From Allolobophora icterica (lineage: Eukaryota > Annelida > Clitellata > Crassiclitellata > Lumbricidae), in the NCBI GenBank assembly GCA_963556255.1, contig OY744616.1, positions 29,413,908 to 29,477,907 on the forward strand: 64,000 nt of DNA, read 5' to 3'. Each line of letters opens with the position of its first letter. The stretch's first letter is position 1. Shown here piece by piece: positions 33,227 to 45,500 of this stretch. Made by a program: the position numbers and the translations under genes. The notes beneath the pieces were generated by a model, which saw only the letters and a list, made by a program, of their open reading frames with translations, searched no databases and was not told where the DNA came from.

Positions 33227-36200
33227 CTGAAAGAAAGATCAATTTGGAACAAAGGTAAATTTCTTGTTTAAAACGCTTCTTAGAAACCTATGCAGAAACG
33301 TGACGATTAAATCGTTTTGATTGACCATAACTTGAGTACAACAAGAGCTGTCTTGCTTAAACTTCAAACTTTTCGGCAAAGTCTACTAATCCTAATGTTA
33401 TTCCTTGTTTTCTGATAAATTTTCTTTATTTCATTGAGAGCTGTCTTGCTTAAACTTCAAACTTTTTCGGCAAAGACTAATGTCTTCAAAAAATACAATG
33501 GAACCGTGACGAAAAAGTAAATTCCAGGGGGGTTTCAGTTTTAAGCGGCTATCCTCGTATGCAGTTACCTTCATCGTCTAGCACTAAGCTTTGTTGCTGA
33601 CGTGTGCACACTCTACTTCCATCGTAATCGTAACGTAAACTTCAAATTTTTAGAGCAAGACTCTAAGACTAAGCGCAGAGCACCAGCTTATTCAAGAACG
33701 CTGCATCAAGTCAATATAGTTGTCCACAGATGGTCAACGGAAGTTCTGAGTCCGGTTGCCAGAAACACCAGAGAGACGAGGTAGCCAATTCCGTGTCTTC
33801 TAAACGTTCAATTCCACTGGCCATTCATTTGAACCATTCTTTAACCAAAAGTATAACCGAGTTCACTGTGTATTTCTTTGCACGCTGGTCCATTTCTGTG
33901 CACTTTAAGTCACTTATCTGTATTTAGTTTTAACCCTCAGGCTACCAAGGTTTCTTTCGACATCGGCTACCAAGCGGTGGGTGGTTACCAACAACCCCCC
34001 CCGGATTTCGTGTTTGGCGTCAAATGTCATATCATGTAATACAGCACTTGATTCAGCATTCATTTCTGACAACAATGGTATATTTAGTTGTAAAATATGT
34101 GAATGCATCTCGAATTATATAACTTTGAACAAAGGAACCGGCCCATTCAACGATATTTCATATTATCTCGCAAAATTTGTACTTGTTGGATACAAAATAT
34201 AAGATGATGCGGTTTTGAAAATGAACTATGTATCCAAGAATACCTTAAATGTAATTAGGCTTAATTTGCAACAATACAAACTAGTCCAAAGTCTGTTTTA
34301 GTTGCAAGCAAAATCTAAAGTCATGCAGTTATAATACCAACAAGAAACAAGAAATTATGTTACTGTTCCCGACAGTCAAATAATATAAATGAATGGCCAG
34401 TGGTCCTTGCAGTTATTGCAAGTTTCTCCCATTGTTTTATGCGAACACTTCCTGCAAACCGGCTTCTTGCACACTTCACAGCACTGTTTTACTTTGTTAG
34501 CACTCTGCTTCGACTTTTTATAGCCCTTCCCGTACCCAACTATATCGGTTCAGGTTGTGATGTTGCATCAGCGATTTTCACACTGAGGACGCGTATTATT
34601 ATTTATTATGATCATTTCCGGTTTTCAAAAGGCATATAACTAAGCAAGCAAATATAGCCCTACAATCCCTCTAAAGAATGGCATAGTTTGCTTCTCTTCC
34701 AGAAAGAAAATGAATACGCTATAGTCGACAAACTTAGGGGTGGGTGGATATCCACCCCCTGGTACCTCGGCTATATCGGGTATAACTTTTTATGGCGTGA
34801 GATACCATCAGGATTTTTACCTCAAAATGTGCGCAAATGGGCCTCCTACAGCTGCTCAAAATTTAAAAATTATATTCCAGATGATACAAGTTTGTGATGC
34901 AGAAAAACGTAGGGGGCAACCACCCCCTTGGTACCTTTAGGGTTAATGAACCTTCATTTCTTTTAACAGCGTTTAGCAGACAACTGGGAATTTACTGTCT
35001 TCTATCCACTCGCGCTATCTAATAACATTAATTAATTAATTAATTAATAGTAAGAAATCAAATGTGTTTCTTACACTACACTCCTGTACTAACTTTGGTC
35101 AAATGCATTCATAAAAAACTCGTCTTCAATTAGATAAACGAAAATGGGAAACATTTACAGTTCGGGTGGACATTCGTCAGGGCGTGGCATTCTGTATCCA
35201 GTTTTCAGCAAGTTTTCGACTTCCGCACTCTTCTTTCCAGGATATGGCGTTGCTCCTGAAATTGCAAATCACAACTAACCTTGTTTATTCATCACCGTCA
35301 ACGTGTATTATAGAAAAATGAGCGTACACAACCTGACGGTTGTCAGAATGCAAAAGGAGAGGCAAAGAATTTAAATTGCCCCGTGTATAATCTAGGAAAT
35401 GTTCTTATCACGGTTGTGGTCTGGACAGCCTTGACAAGACCATTAGGAGCAATTAGATATCGGCCCAACTTTGAAAGACAGCGATAAAGACCCGAGTATA
35501 TTGGCAAAAAATTATGAAAGAGGCCTCTGCAGAGATAACACACAAGTAGCTTGAGTTTCTTCAGTGTCAGCGCCCTAATTTATTTTGCAAATAATTAGTC
35601 TTATGAGGAATAGTTCTAGTATTTATACAGTTTCTACTTGTTTGTGCCTCTTATATTTGCTCTCAGAATGCAATTGTAATTATATTTCAGGACAATAAAG
35701 TGCAAGAGTGGGCCCTATCTGCTACAAGAAAGCTGACCAAGTGAGTAGATTTCCCAGATGGTCACACCATACGCCCAGACGTCAGACTTTTGTGTGTAGA
35801 CGGTTTTGCCTTTTCCAACCGACTCCAAAGTCTCCGGGGCCAACCACTTCAATGGCACTGCCACCTGCAAACAACAACAACATCATCATCAGCAGCAGCA
35901 TCAGTTCCTGAAGAATGCCAATATTTTGGCGGCGATGGAAACGAATAAAATGATCGCCATTGTCCTTGGTCATTTGTCAAGTCTATTGCCCCTTAGTGTT
36001 AGTGCAACTGATGTTTTGTCCTCATTTATATTATCTATCCAACGTAGTCTTGGTCTGTCTTTGTTTCTATTTCCTTCGAATCTTGCACGCAGTGCATTGT
36101 GTGGGATTCGGTCAACTGGCATTCTCTCTACATGTCCAAACCATCGGAGTCTTCTTTGAACGACTTTGTCTGGCAGAGTTGTTTGGATAATGATCATCTT

Positions 36201-39200
36201 ATGTCATTTTTCCAATTTTCTGAATTCTTGAAATTCCTGTTTTCGCATTGCCCAGCAATTTGATTCATATTGGTGTTTTTTGTCTCTCTGCTCTAAATAA
36301 CAAACGCATAAATTCCATCATTGTTTCCATCTGCCATTAAGGTAGCACAGGGCTTCGGTCGTTGAGTAGTAATTCACTGCAATTCATGCATTTACCCTCT
36401 AAACAGTTTAACTAAGGAGTTTACGAAGTGATAAGCAGAATTAGTCAAACCCTAATATTCTTCCCTTTAGTAGGATTGCTGTATCCAACTTAGGCCTATT
36501 ACCTTATTCTGAGAGTTTCACGTGATCAATGGAACAGAAAACCGTGGTATTTAGGCTAATGAACCAACAAATTTTTTGAACGCATCGAAAGCTCTTATTG
36601 TACCATAAGTTTCTCGTGTTCATGGCAAGAGAGACATAATAATCAGGCGAAAGATTACATTCGCAGTGGCTTCCTCAGCTTGATCTTCGGTTCCACTGTC
36701 GTTGAATGATCCGAAGCCAATCAGTTTAGCCACTAAGTCGTTCACGCCTTCCTTCTTCAACAGAACGTTCCTCACCGCAAGTCGACGATGAAGTATCTGC
36801 AAAATACTCTGAACGTTATTACTTTGATTAGCTCGCGTAAAAAGTACACTTTTGATAGGATTTCGTATATAAGTGCATAAATATGCCTCAATTTGTAGAA
36901 TATAAATACATAATACGCCACACAAATAGGTAATTTATACAGTAATATATCCGTTTATTTTCCATCACGCATTCCTGTCGCGTTACACATTGTCGTTTGT
37001 CTCGCACTAATTTTATTTATTTATTTATTTATTTATTCCGGATATTTCTATAGCGCCTTTCGAAGTCAGCTACTAGTCAGAGGCGCTCCCGACTACAGCA
37101 TTTGATACTGTGCCAGAATTTTCACGCCGAAGCGCCACGAGCAATTGCGAGTGAAGGACTTGCCCAAGGTCCGTACGCAGCGGCTAGAGTGGGATTCGAA
37201 CCTGCAACCCTCCGGTCACAAGGCGCCGAACTTACCTCTGAGCCACCACGCCCCACAAACAGTTTAACTAAGGAGTTAATACAGTAAGTAAGTAAGTAAT
37301 ACAGATTACTTACTTACTTACTTACATACAAACTTTTCCTGTAACTTATATTACCTTAACTTAAAAACTTTTTGCAATTGCTTATGGTACATTGTGACTC
37401 CGTTTCTTACGTTCTTAGAATGAAGAAACTCCATTCCACTGGCAATGTGCATTGTGAAATTAAGCATATTCTCCAAGACATCGACCGTTACTTTTCCAAC
37501 ATTGCTGAGCCACCCTTTCAGGGTCAGGTCACAAAATTCAAGCAGCATAATCGGTCCTGTAAAAATAAGACAGCTTTGAATTACCAAAAATCATGTATAC
37601 GAATGCATAACGTATATTAGTATGTATTTGAACGTGTGTATAACGCCTATCAAATTAAGTACGCCATTAATACGCCTTTCTAAGGGATCTTTACCTTAAG
37701 CTCTGCAGCGGTGTGACGATGTTCTTGTACTGCACATTTATATCGTATAAAAATACAAGTACGGTTGTGTAGTTATGTTCATGTGCGGCGATCATGGGGA
37801 GGTCGAGGGGGACAAGTCCCCCCACCCTGAAAGGTGGGGGGGACACGCCATACATTTGTCCCCCCAAATTTTGAAGAAATACCAAAAAGGCCAAAACATG
37901 TAATTGCGCGTGAGGGTTTTCACTGCCTTTCTGACCAGATAAGGTAAAAACTCAATTTTTGAGCAGAAGTGTCCCCGAAAATTCTCAGAAAGCAAGAAGA
38001 AATTCGTAAAAAAGTCATGAAATTTTCGGGGGATGAATTTGTAAAAAAAGGTAATAAATGTTCTAAAGACGAAAAGAAGGATGTAAAAAGAGCCAAATTG
38101 CTAAAAAAAATTGCAGATGAATTCGTAGAAAAGTCATGAAGTTTGTGTGGAGATGAATTCCTAAGAAAGTGAAAAAATATTTGGGGGGAAATGAGTTCCA
38201 AAAAAGGTAATCGATCAGACCATGGCCAACTTTGCCCCCCCCCCACCTCTCAGACAAGATCGCGGCCACTGGTTATGTCAGGGCATATTTTAACTGTATA
38301 ACTAGTGGGACAAATGTCCAGTAGTCTTAGGATTTGTCCCAGTAGTCAGAGCGATTTGTCCCAGGCAATGTATGTATAAAGTACAACTAGTGGGACAAAT
38401 GTTGGAAGAATTTAAAGATTTGTCCCAGTAGTATAATGAGATAGGTATGACATTATTGGTGAATGACCCCTTGTTATTGGTTGGGAGACCCGAGAAAAGT
38501 CGTAAAAGAAGGTGATGACTAAAAAAAAAAAAAAAAAAGGTCATCAACTTTTTTCGGAGATGAATTTTGAAATTTTTTTGGAAAAAGTGTAAAAGTTTTG
38601 TGAAGATTTATTCCTTAAAAAAGTTCTTCGACCAGATCATGGCCGACTTTCTCCGACCCATGGCTGATTTTGTCCCAGTAGTCAAAAATCCTTAAAATAT
38701 GCACTGGGTTATGTAACGCTTATATGAACATCGTTTGTGTAGATAGGTGATTTGGTTAAATTAATTAATTAATTACCAGCATCTAAAACCAGCATCATAC
38801 TGTGTAAAATACGCAGATAGGGCTTGGAGAATGCGATTCGCCATGGTGACGTATTCAATGTAACGCAGGGAACCGTGAATGAATAATTCAAATCTTAACG
38901 GTTGGCGAAAAGATCGTCTACTCGAATGAATACCGACTGCTGCGCAGGAGCTGAACGTTGCAAAGCGTTTCAGTTGGAGTTTTGCTGTAGTGAAGGTTGC
39001 TTGTCACTTGAAAAACAGTTAAGCTCATCCGCTTCTGATCGATTTGATAAGAGTTTTTGCGAAGTTGATCAGTTTAGGCTACAGATTTGAATTAAATGGA
39101 AGAAGTAACTCAGTCTGGCGAAGTTTAGAAACGATCGAATTGCTTTGGACAATCAAGTGACAGTGTCTGAAGCGTGTGATTCGTTCAGCAACGGTTGGAC

Positions 39201-42200
39201 TATTGGATTTCTAGTTTAAAGAAGAAACGGTGCTGAGGCTAGCTGAGGCGAACTAACATAGTAGGCCTACTTGATCAGCTCGGTGATCGATATCGGGTGT
39301 TAGACTTCAGAGGAAGTAATTTTGTCGAATTCTTACACGAAAGAACATTGAAATGTCGGAGAGGTCCGATCAAGGTAAAGCAAAGATCCACAAGGTGAAG
39401 AGGCAATCAAGAAAACCAGAAGAGGAAGGTTGGCTTAGACCATAATGTAATAGGAATTAGATTATAAGATGCTGGTTTAGGGAGAATGTATCTAACAAAT
39501 CTTACAATCAACTGTCAAAATTTCAAGCATGGATTGTATTATTGTAAAATGACTATATTTTAATTCTTATATATTAATTAATTCAATTTCAAACTGTAAA
39601 GAAACTGATTGATTCTTTGCAAAGCTAGTATATACAATTGCTATTCAGACGATGGGGCTCAGTGGCGGCGATCTTATTTGACAGGTGGGGGGGGGGGTAC
39701 ACGGGACACTTTTGAATTGATCTGGTCAAAAAAGAGGTGAACAAATTTTTTCGCGCTCAAAAAAATTGTGTTCACTTTTTTGGTGTTTCTTCAAAATTTG
39801 GGGAGCAACTGTATAGCGTGTTCCCCCCACTGTTTAAGGTGGGGTCTTGACCCCCTCTACCCCCGGGATCGCCGCCTCTGACGGGACTTGTAATAACCCA
39901 AACCAGCGCTAACAGCGGAAATTTTGAAAATAAACAGTATTCATGCGCAGAGCAATAGAGGTTATTCAGTTGATCTATGTATGAAATGAGATCATACATG
40001 TAGTTACTGTTAAATTCGAATCACAAACGAATGTCATGCAACAAAATTGGGTATTGTGAAGATTATATATTTTATAAACTCTAAGTGACACTAGACTAGA
40101 GTAGTTAGGGCAGTTTGCTTAGCCTGAGTATCGTACATGCATGTTTGCATAATTAGCATGGTTTCGCATTTTGTTTCGAGGTTACACTTTGTCATAAAAG
40201 TTAACAGTAATTGGTTTAAATTTAAACTGATATCTCACCTTCGTCAATGACACCAACGAGCCTGACGACGTTGTCATGTGGAGGAACACGGTTTCCATGG
40301 AAAGCAATCTTAGCTCTGATCAAAGCCTTATCAGCGTCACTTGCTCCAGCTGAAAAGACAACAAATCACGTATAATTATTAGAATTGATCACAAAAAGGC
40401 AAGACTTTAACAGGAATAATTTTTAACAGAAACCCAGTTTAGATCACCTTAAGCGTTATAAATATATAAATAGTTAACATTGAAGCTAATGCCTCTGTTC
40501 CATGTGGTCTTGTTACGAATGCTTCACATAGGCTAATTGCGGATAATGCGTTTGGCTGTTAGAACAGAGGTGCCGTTAATTTTCACGCGACATGGAGACC
40601 GAAGAAGCCATAGCTGCCATATTACGCCTCAATACTGAATTAAGGTCATTATGTACTGCTCTTTTGAACTCTGCTCAAATTACATTTTCTAGCTATAGCA
40701 AATCTCCAGTGGTGGACTGGAGTGTCAAAGCGGCCCGGGAAAAAATTAAAAGCGGCCCTATCCGACATTTATTTTTCTTGGGGATTTGTTTTCAGCCAAG
40801 GTAACAGGTAACTTTACAACGGGATAGTCATAACGCAGCCTCGCCCCCAAAGACCAACTGCAGAATGTGTCAGTACGACAGGTCCAGGCAGCGGACCTGT
40901 CGTCCTGATAGTCATAACACAAAGATGCGTACGTACATTATCAATAGACCCACCCCCATACGCAAGCATGCGCAAGCACATGCATTTGGTTTAACCCCCT
41001 CCACTCTCCATGCGTACGTACTATATGGATGGCCCCTAAGAGTTTATATGCACAAAGCAGGTGCCTGTAAGTCTGACCAAAGAAACTGTATTTATGTAAC
41101 ACAGAAAAGCTGCAAACAGGACTTTTTTGCAAGATTTGTATTTCGTATGTTCGTCACTCTTATGCCCAACTTGGTCGTCCCAGAGCTCATGTGGAGAATC
41201 TTCATTGACGCTGTCCTCTACCTAATCGTCGACCATTTAGTGACAGTCTCTTTACCTTGAGTAACTTTCAATAAATCGACTAGATTTTAGCACTTGGCTC
41301 CATCTTTAGCAAGAATTTTTAGTTTCTTATCTCTTACCTTTTCCACACCATCTTTACATTTACGTTTTCAAATTTAAATCACTCATAACCATAAATATTT
41401 TCATTAATTTATTAACCAATAATAGGCCTAATAAAAGAATCTTCGTCAAAAACAAACTTAGCGAAAATAGAACCTCGTTTTAAGATTCAACTGTTAATTA
41501 TATAAGTCTGCCTTCTCAGACCCGCCGAAAGGGGGCTGGGGGGCGGGCAAATGCCCAGGAGACCGGAGAGTTTTAGGGGCCCGGCCGAAAAATGTTATGA
41601 ACAGTTATATAAAGTTTATGATTATGCCTTTTTAAATATAATATTACTCAATAAAATCGTAGTTGTATATATAAACATAGTATCGTAGGGTCGTATCCGC
41701 ACTTTTTTATTTCAATTTATGTTCTTCAATTTTCTCATAATGCCTAAAGATAGTTTAGGGGCCTGTGACTGCTCTGTCTATGGGCCCGGGATCCCTGTCG
41801 TCAGCCCTGTGCCTTCTAGCGAATAAAAAATAACGCCGTCATAAATACCATAGAAATTATTATAAATAACATAACCGATTTTAGACATTGTGTCTAAGAA
41901 CTTAGAAGCGGCCCAAATATCACCGAACCTGGCGGCCCACCGGGATTTGTCCCGGTGTCCCGGTGGGCCAGTGCACTCCTGCAAATATCTTAGACAGCCA
42001 TGTCCATAAAGCTTTGAAGTGCGCTTTAAAAAAGTCCGGATCAATGCATACATACATACATACATACATACATACATACATACATACATACATACATACA
42101 TACACACATTCATACATGCATACATGCATACATACATACATACATACATACATACATACATACATACATACATACATTCATACATGCATGCATGCATGCA

Positions 42201-42524
42201 TACATACATACATACATACACACACATTCATACATGCATACATACATACATACATACATACATACATACATACATACATACATACATACATACATACATT
42301 CATACATGCATGCATGCATACATACATACATACATACATACATACATACATACACACACATTCATACATGCATACATACATACATACATACATACATACA
42401 TACATACATACATACATACATACATACATACATACATACATACATACATACATTCATACATGCATGCATGCATGCATACATACATACATACATACATGCA
42501 TACATACATACATACATACATACA

Positions 42525-42556
<32 letters not shown>

Positions 42557-45500
42557 CACATACATGTCATACATACATGTCGGTAGCAAAAAACCTATGA
42601 AGAAAATTGGAAAACCATTTAATTTTTTTACCACAAACTAAGAACACCCAATTTATCTTGACGTTAAACATATAATCCATAGTGCGGACATTAATCTTTC
42701 AACAACTTCTAGACATAATACTGATTGTAATATTAAAATTTTACCTGGAAGATACTTAGCTGCCACATTCTTAGTTTCTCCACCCTTTTTCAAGTAAGCC
42801 TTCTTGACGGTTGCGAATCTACCTTCTGCTAATGTATCTACCATTTCCACCTGGTCACGATTGACTCTCCATCCACCCGGATCACTTCCGTCAACATAGA
42901 TGTCATCATCTTCTTCAACCTTGCCTCGCCTTGATTTGGCTCTCTAATTTACATAAGCGTAGAAGCATACAAAAATTATTCTACGTATGTAAGTAGCTTA
43001 CATATATGGGCTAATATCCCAGCGATAAGTACAGGAAGATAGAAAATCGGTACCGGTAGTCTTGATTTAAATTTCTTATTACAAAAAAGATACGGCACTT
43101 CGGACGAGAGTCATGAGAACCAGTCCATTAGAAGTTTCAAAAATGCGCCACATAAATGTCCTTTTGCCTACATTCATTCATTCATTCTGAAAATTTATAT
43201 AGCGCCTCTTCAGAGACCTACTGGGAGGCGTTCCCAGCCCAGCTTCGGCTATAGAGGAGTCGGAAGAAAACCGACAGAGGTCAAATGTCAGAGGTAAATG
43301 TTTCATAAATGAATAATACATACTTATATAGAAATATCCACACATTTAATATAGATTCGTTTCTTATCGGTTATAACACATAGAAGAAGAAAGCGAGTGC
43401 CTGCGCTACGTATCCCAATGCAATTACACAGAAGACTTAACATTATTCATCATGCACTACTTACCGGTTGCGGTGGCTAGCAGAGCTCCGGCAGTAAACG
43501 TGTATGTACTTCGAAAAGGTGTTTACTATGCTACTCAACGTGGCGTTAATCTGTCATCTAGTTTTGTGAATCTGTTGATTTGGATCAGTTGAGTTTGGAC
43601 CCCTCGGATATGCTAGGCGTTTAATTTCAGGTACACATGGGTGCAGTCCACAGCTGTATCGGGTTAATGTGATGCTTTGGAGCTAGTTCGTAGCAGCTGA
43701 CGCGTCGGCGTTTGTTAGTGTGGTAGATGCCATGCAGATTTGCGGTGACGCCAAGTTTAGACTTTTTGACGACGAGAGATATGTCTTGATGCTGCAGTGA
43801 TACTGTGTTAAAGTCGTCTTTCGTGTATGTATGTATGCACAGGTTTGTATTCACGTACAGACGTATGAATGTATGTTTGTATGCATGCATGTACATATGA
43901 TTTCCATCATGTATTTTTGTGGCAGTGAAAAATATCGTTTTTATATGCAAGTTTTGTATGTTATATGACAATTTATGCAACTCAATTGGACTTTGATGCG
44001 TTACTCACATAAATGACACGTCCATCTGCCGAATGGACTTTCTCGGTGCTTGTGATTCTTTGTCGAACGCTAGTGGCGAAGGTTCGAACCCTGTCTGGGA
44101 CGGGATGTTTGTCCTGTTTCCATCTCAGAACCATAAGAATCACGAGAACAATCAATACAAGCAGAATCATCGACCCTGCGATTAATTAGAAACAACAAAA
44201 CATTCATTGTTGATACTAGTCATACCATCGCCATTTGAACAAGTAAACAATTAATTAAACTGTTCTGAGTGAATTTGAATGAACTGACCCGAACCATTTC
44301 AGATCAATGTTACGCCGTTGCCCACCCCCAGCCCTGGGTGCTAAGTCAGCCTGTTTAATTGGGCGGGTACGCGTCTTCGCAAGTCCATGGAAGGAAGAAC
44401 CTGTATTTCAGTGGGGTGACCTGATCCTTGAGCATCAACGGGGTCTGCTGGTATTCTACTCCAGCGGTTCCCTAGCTCATTATAATTTAGCCTCGATTTC
44501 ATCTGCAAACGTTCACTCCTTCTAAACGAGGGTGGAGGGGCACTGACTCCCTGTTCGGAACTGACTCCGAGCGGATCCAAATTATCCCTAGCAACATTTG
44601 ACTCTAAGTTTGACACGAGTGGCAAGGACGTGGCTGCCATAGGCAAAGCAATCACCTGAGGAGAATGATCCGGGGTTCGACTACGACTTGCGGAACTATG
44701 AGAAGAAGCCTCTTCAAGTCTTTCTAGGCGCCCTAGAAGCTAGCTCTGTTTGATTATCCCTCATTTCTAACTGGCTATCTCTCATTTCTAACTGGTTATC
44801 TCTCAGCTCTTCTAGATTAACAGCTAGGTTTACCTGGCTACCTCTTAGATCAGCAACATTCACTCTCACATCATCTATCTTAAAAGTTAAGTCTTCACTC
44901 ATCCCAACTAACTTTTGATCTAAAGCACGTTGTCCTAAGACTATGTTTGACTGGCCGACCGCTAGGCTCTCTAGAAGTTGGCCCATGGCAGAAGAAGGCC
45001 GATACAGAGAAGAGTACGGGCGTACAGCACGCTCCTGCCTATCACTAGGATCAGCCTCTAAATCCAACGATCTCAAAGAGTTTAGTGACATCTTTAATAT
45101 TATTTAAATGTTCCAGCAATTAATGACAATCTAATGACATGAACAGTAACACGATTTATATAATACTACGCTAACAACTCTAAACCTTACACATAAAAAC
45201 TACTTAGGCATAAACAAGCAATCAAAATCATAATATAATTTACATTAGAAATTGGTTATTTATCCCAAATTTCACACACGGGACAACATCGGATCACAGG
45301 ACTCCACACAGAATAAGCATAAATCCACAAGAGCACGAAATACGATATCCAGCATTGCAATAAATCCAAAGACGTTGCAACGAACGCTTTCCGACGAAAT
45401 AATACAGTAACGATAATTCCAAGCTCCACGCAGAATACGAGCTTCGCACTAGCCAATGCCTATTCGCAATGCTAGTTAATCCACAAATCTTAGACTGCAA

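Noticed and set aside
38902..39090. Cysteine-rich 62-residue plus-strand frame
   Set aside because: Too short, no signal peptide or family pattern, and no splice support.
40865..41260. 131-residue plus-strand frame as a gene
   Set aside because: Located inside a hAT-type element, with no recognisable domain, splice signal or codon pattern.
43354..43499. Alternative functional exon
   Set aside because: It lacks a splice acceptor, lies after exon 9, and its phase would break the frame.
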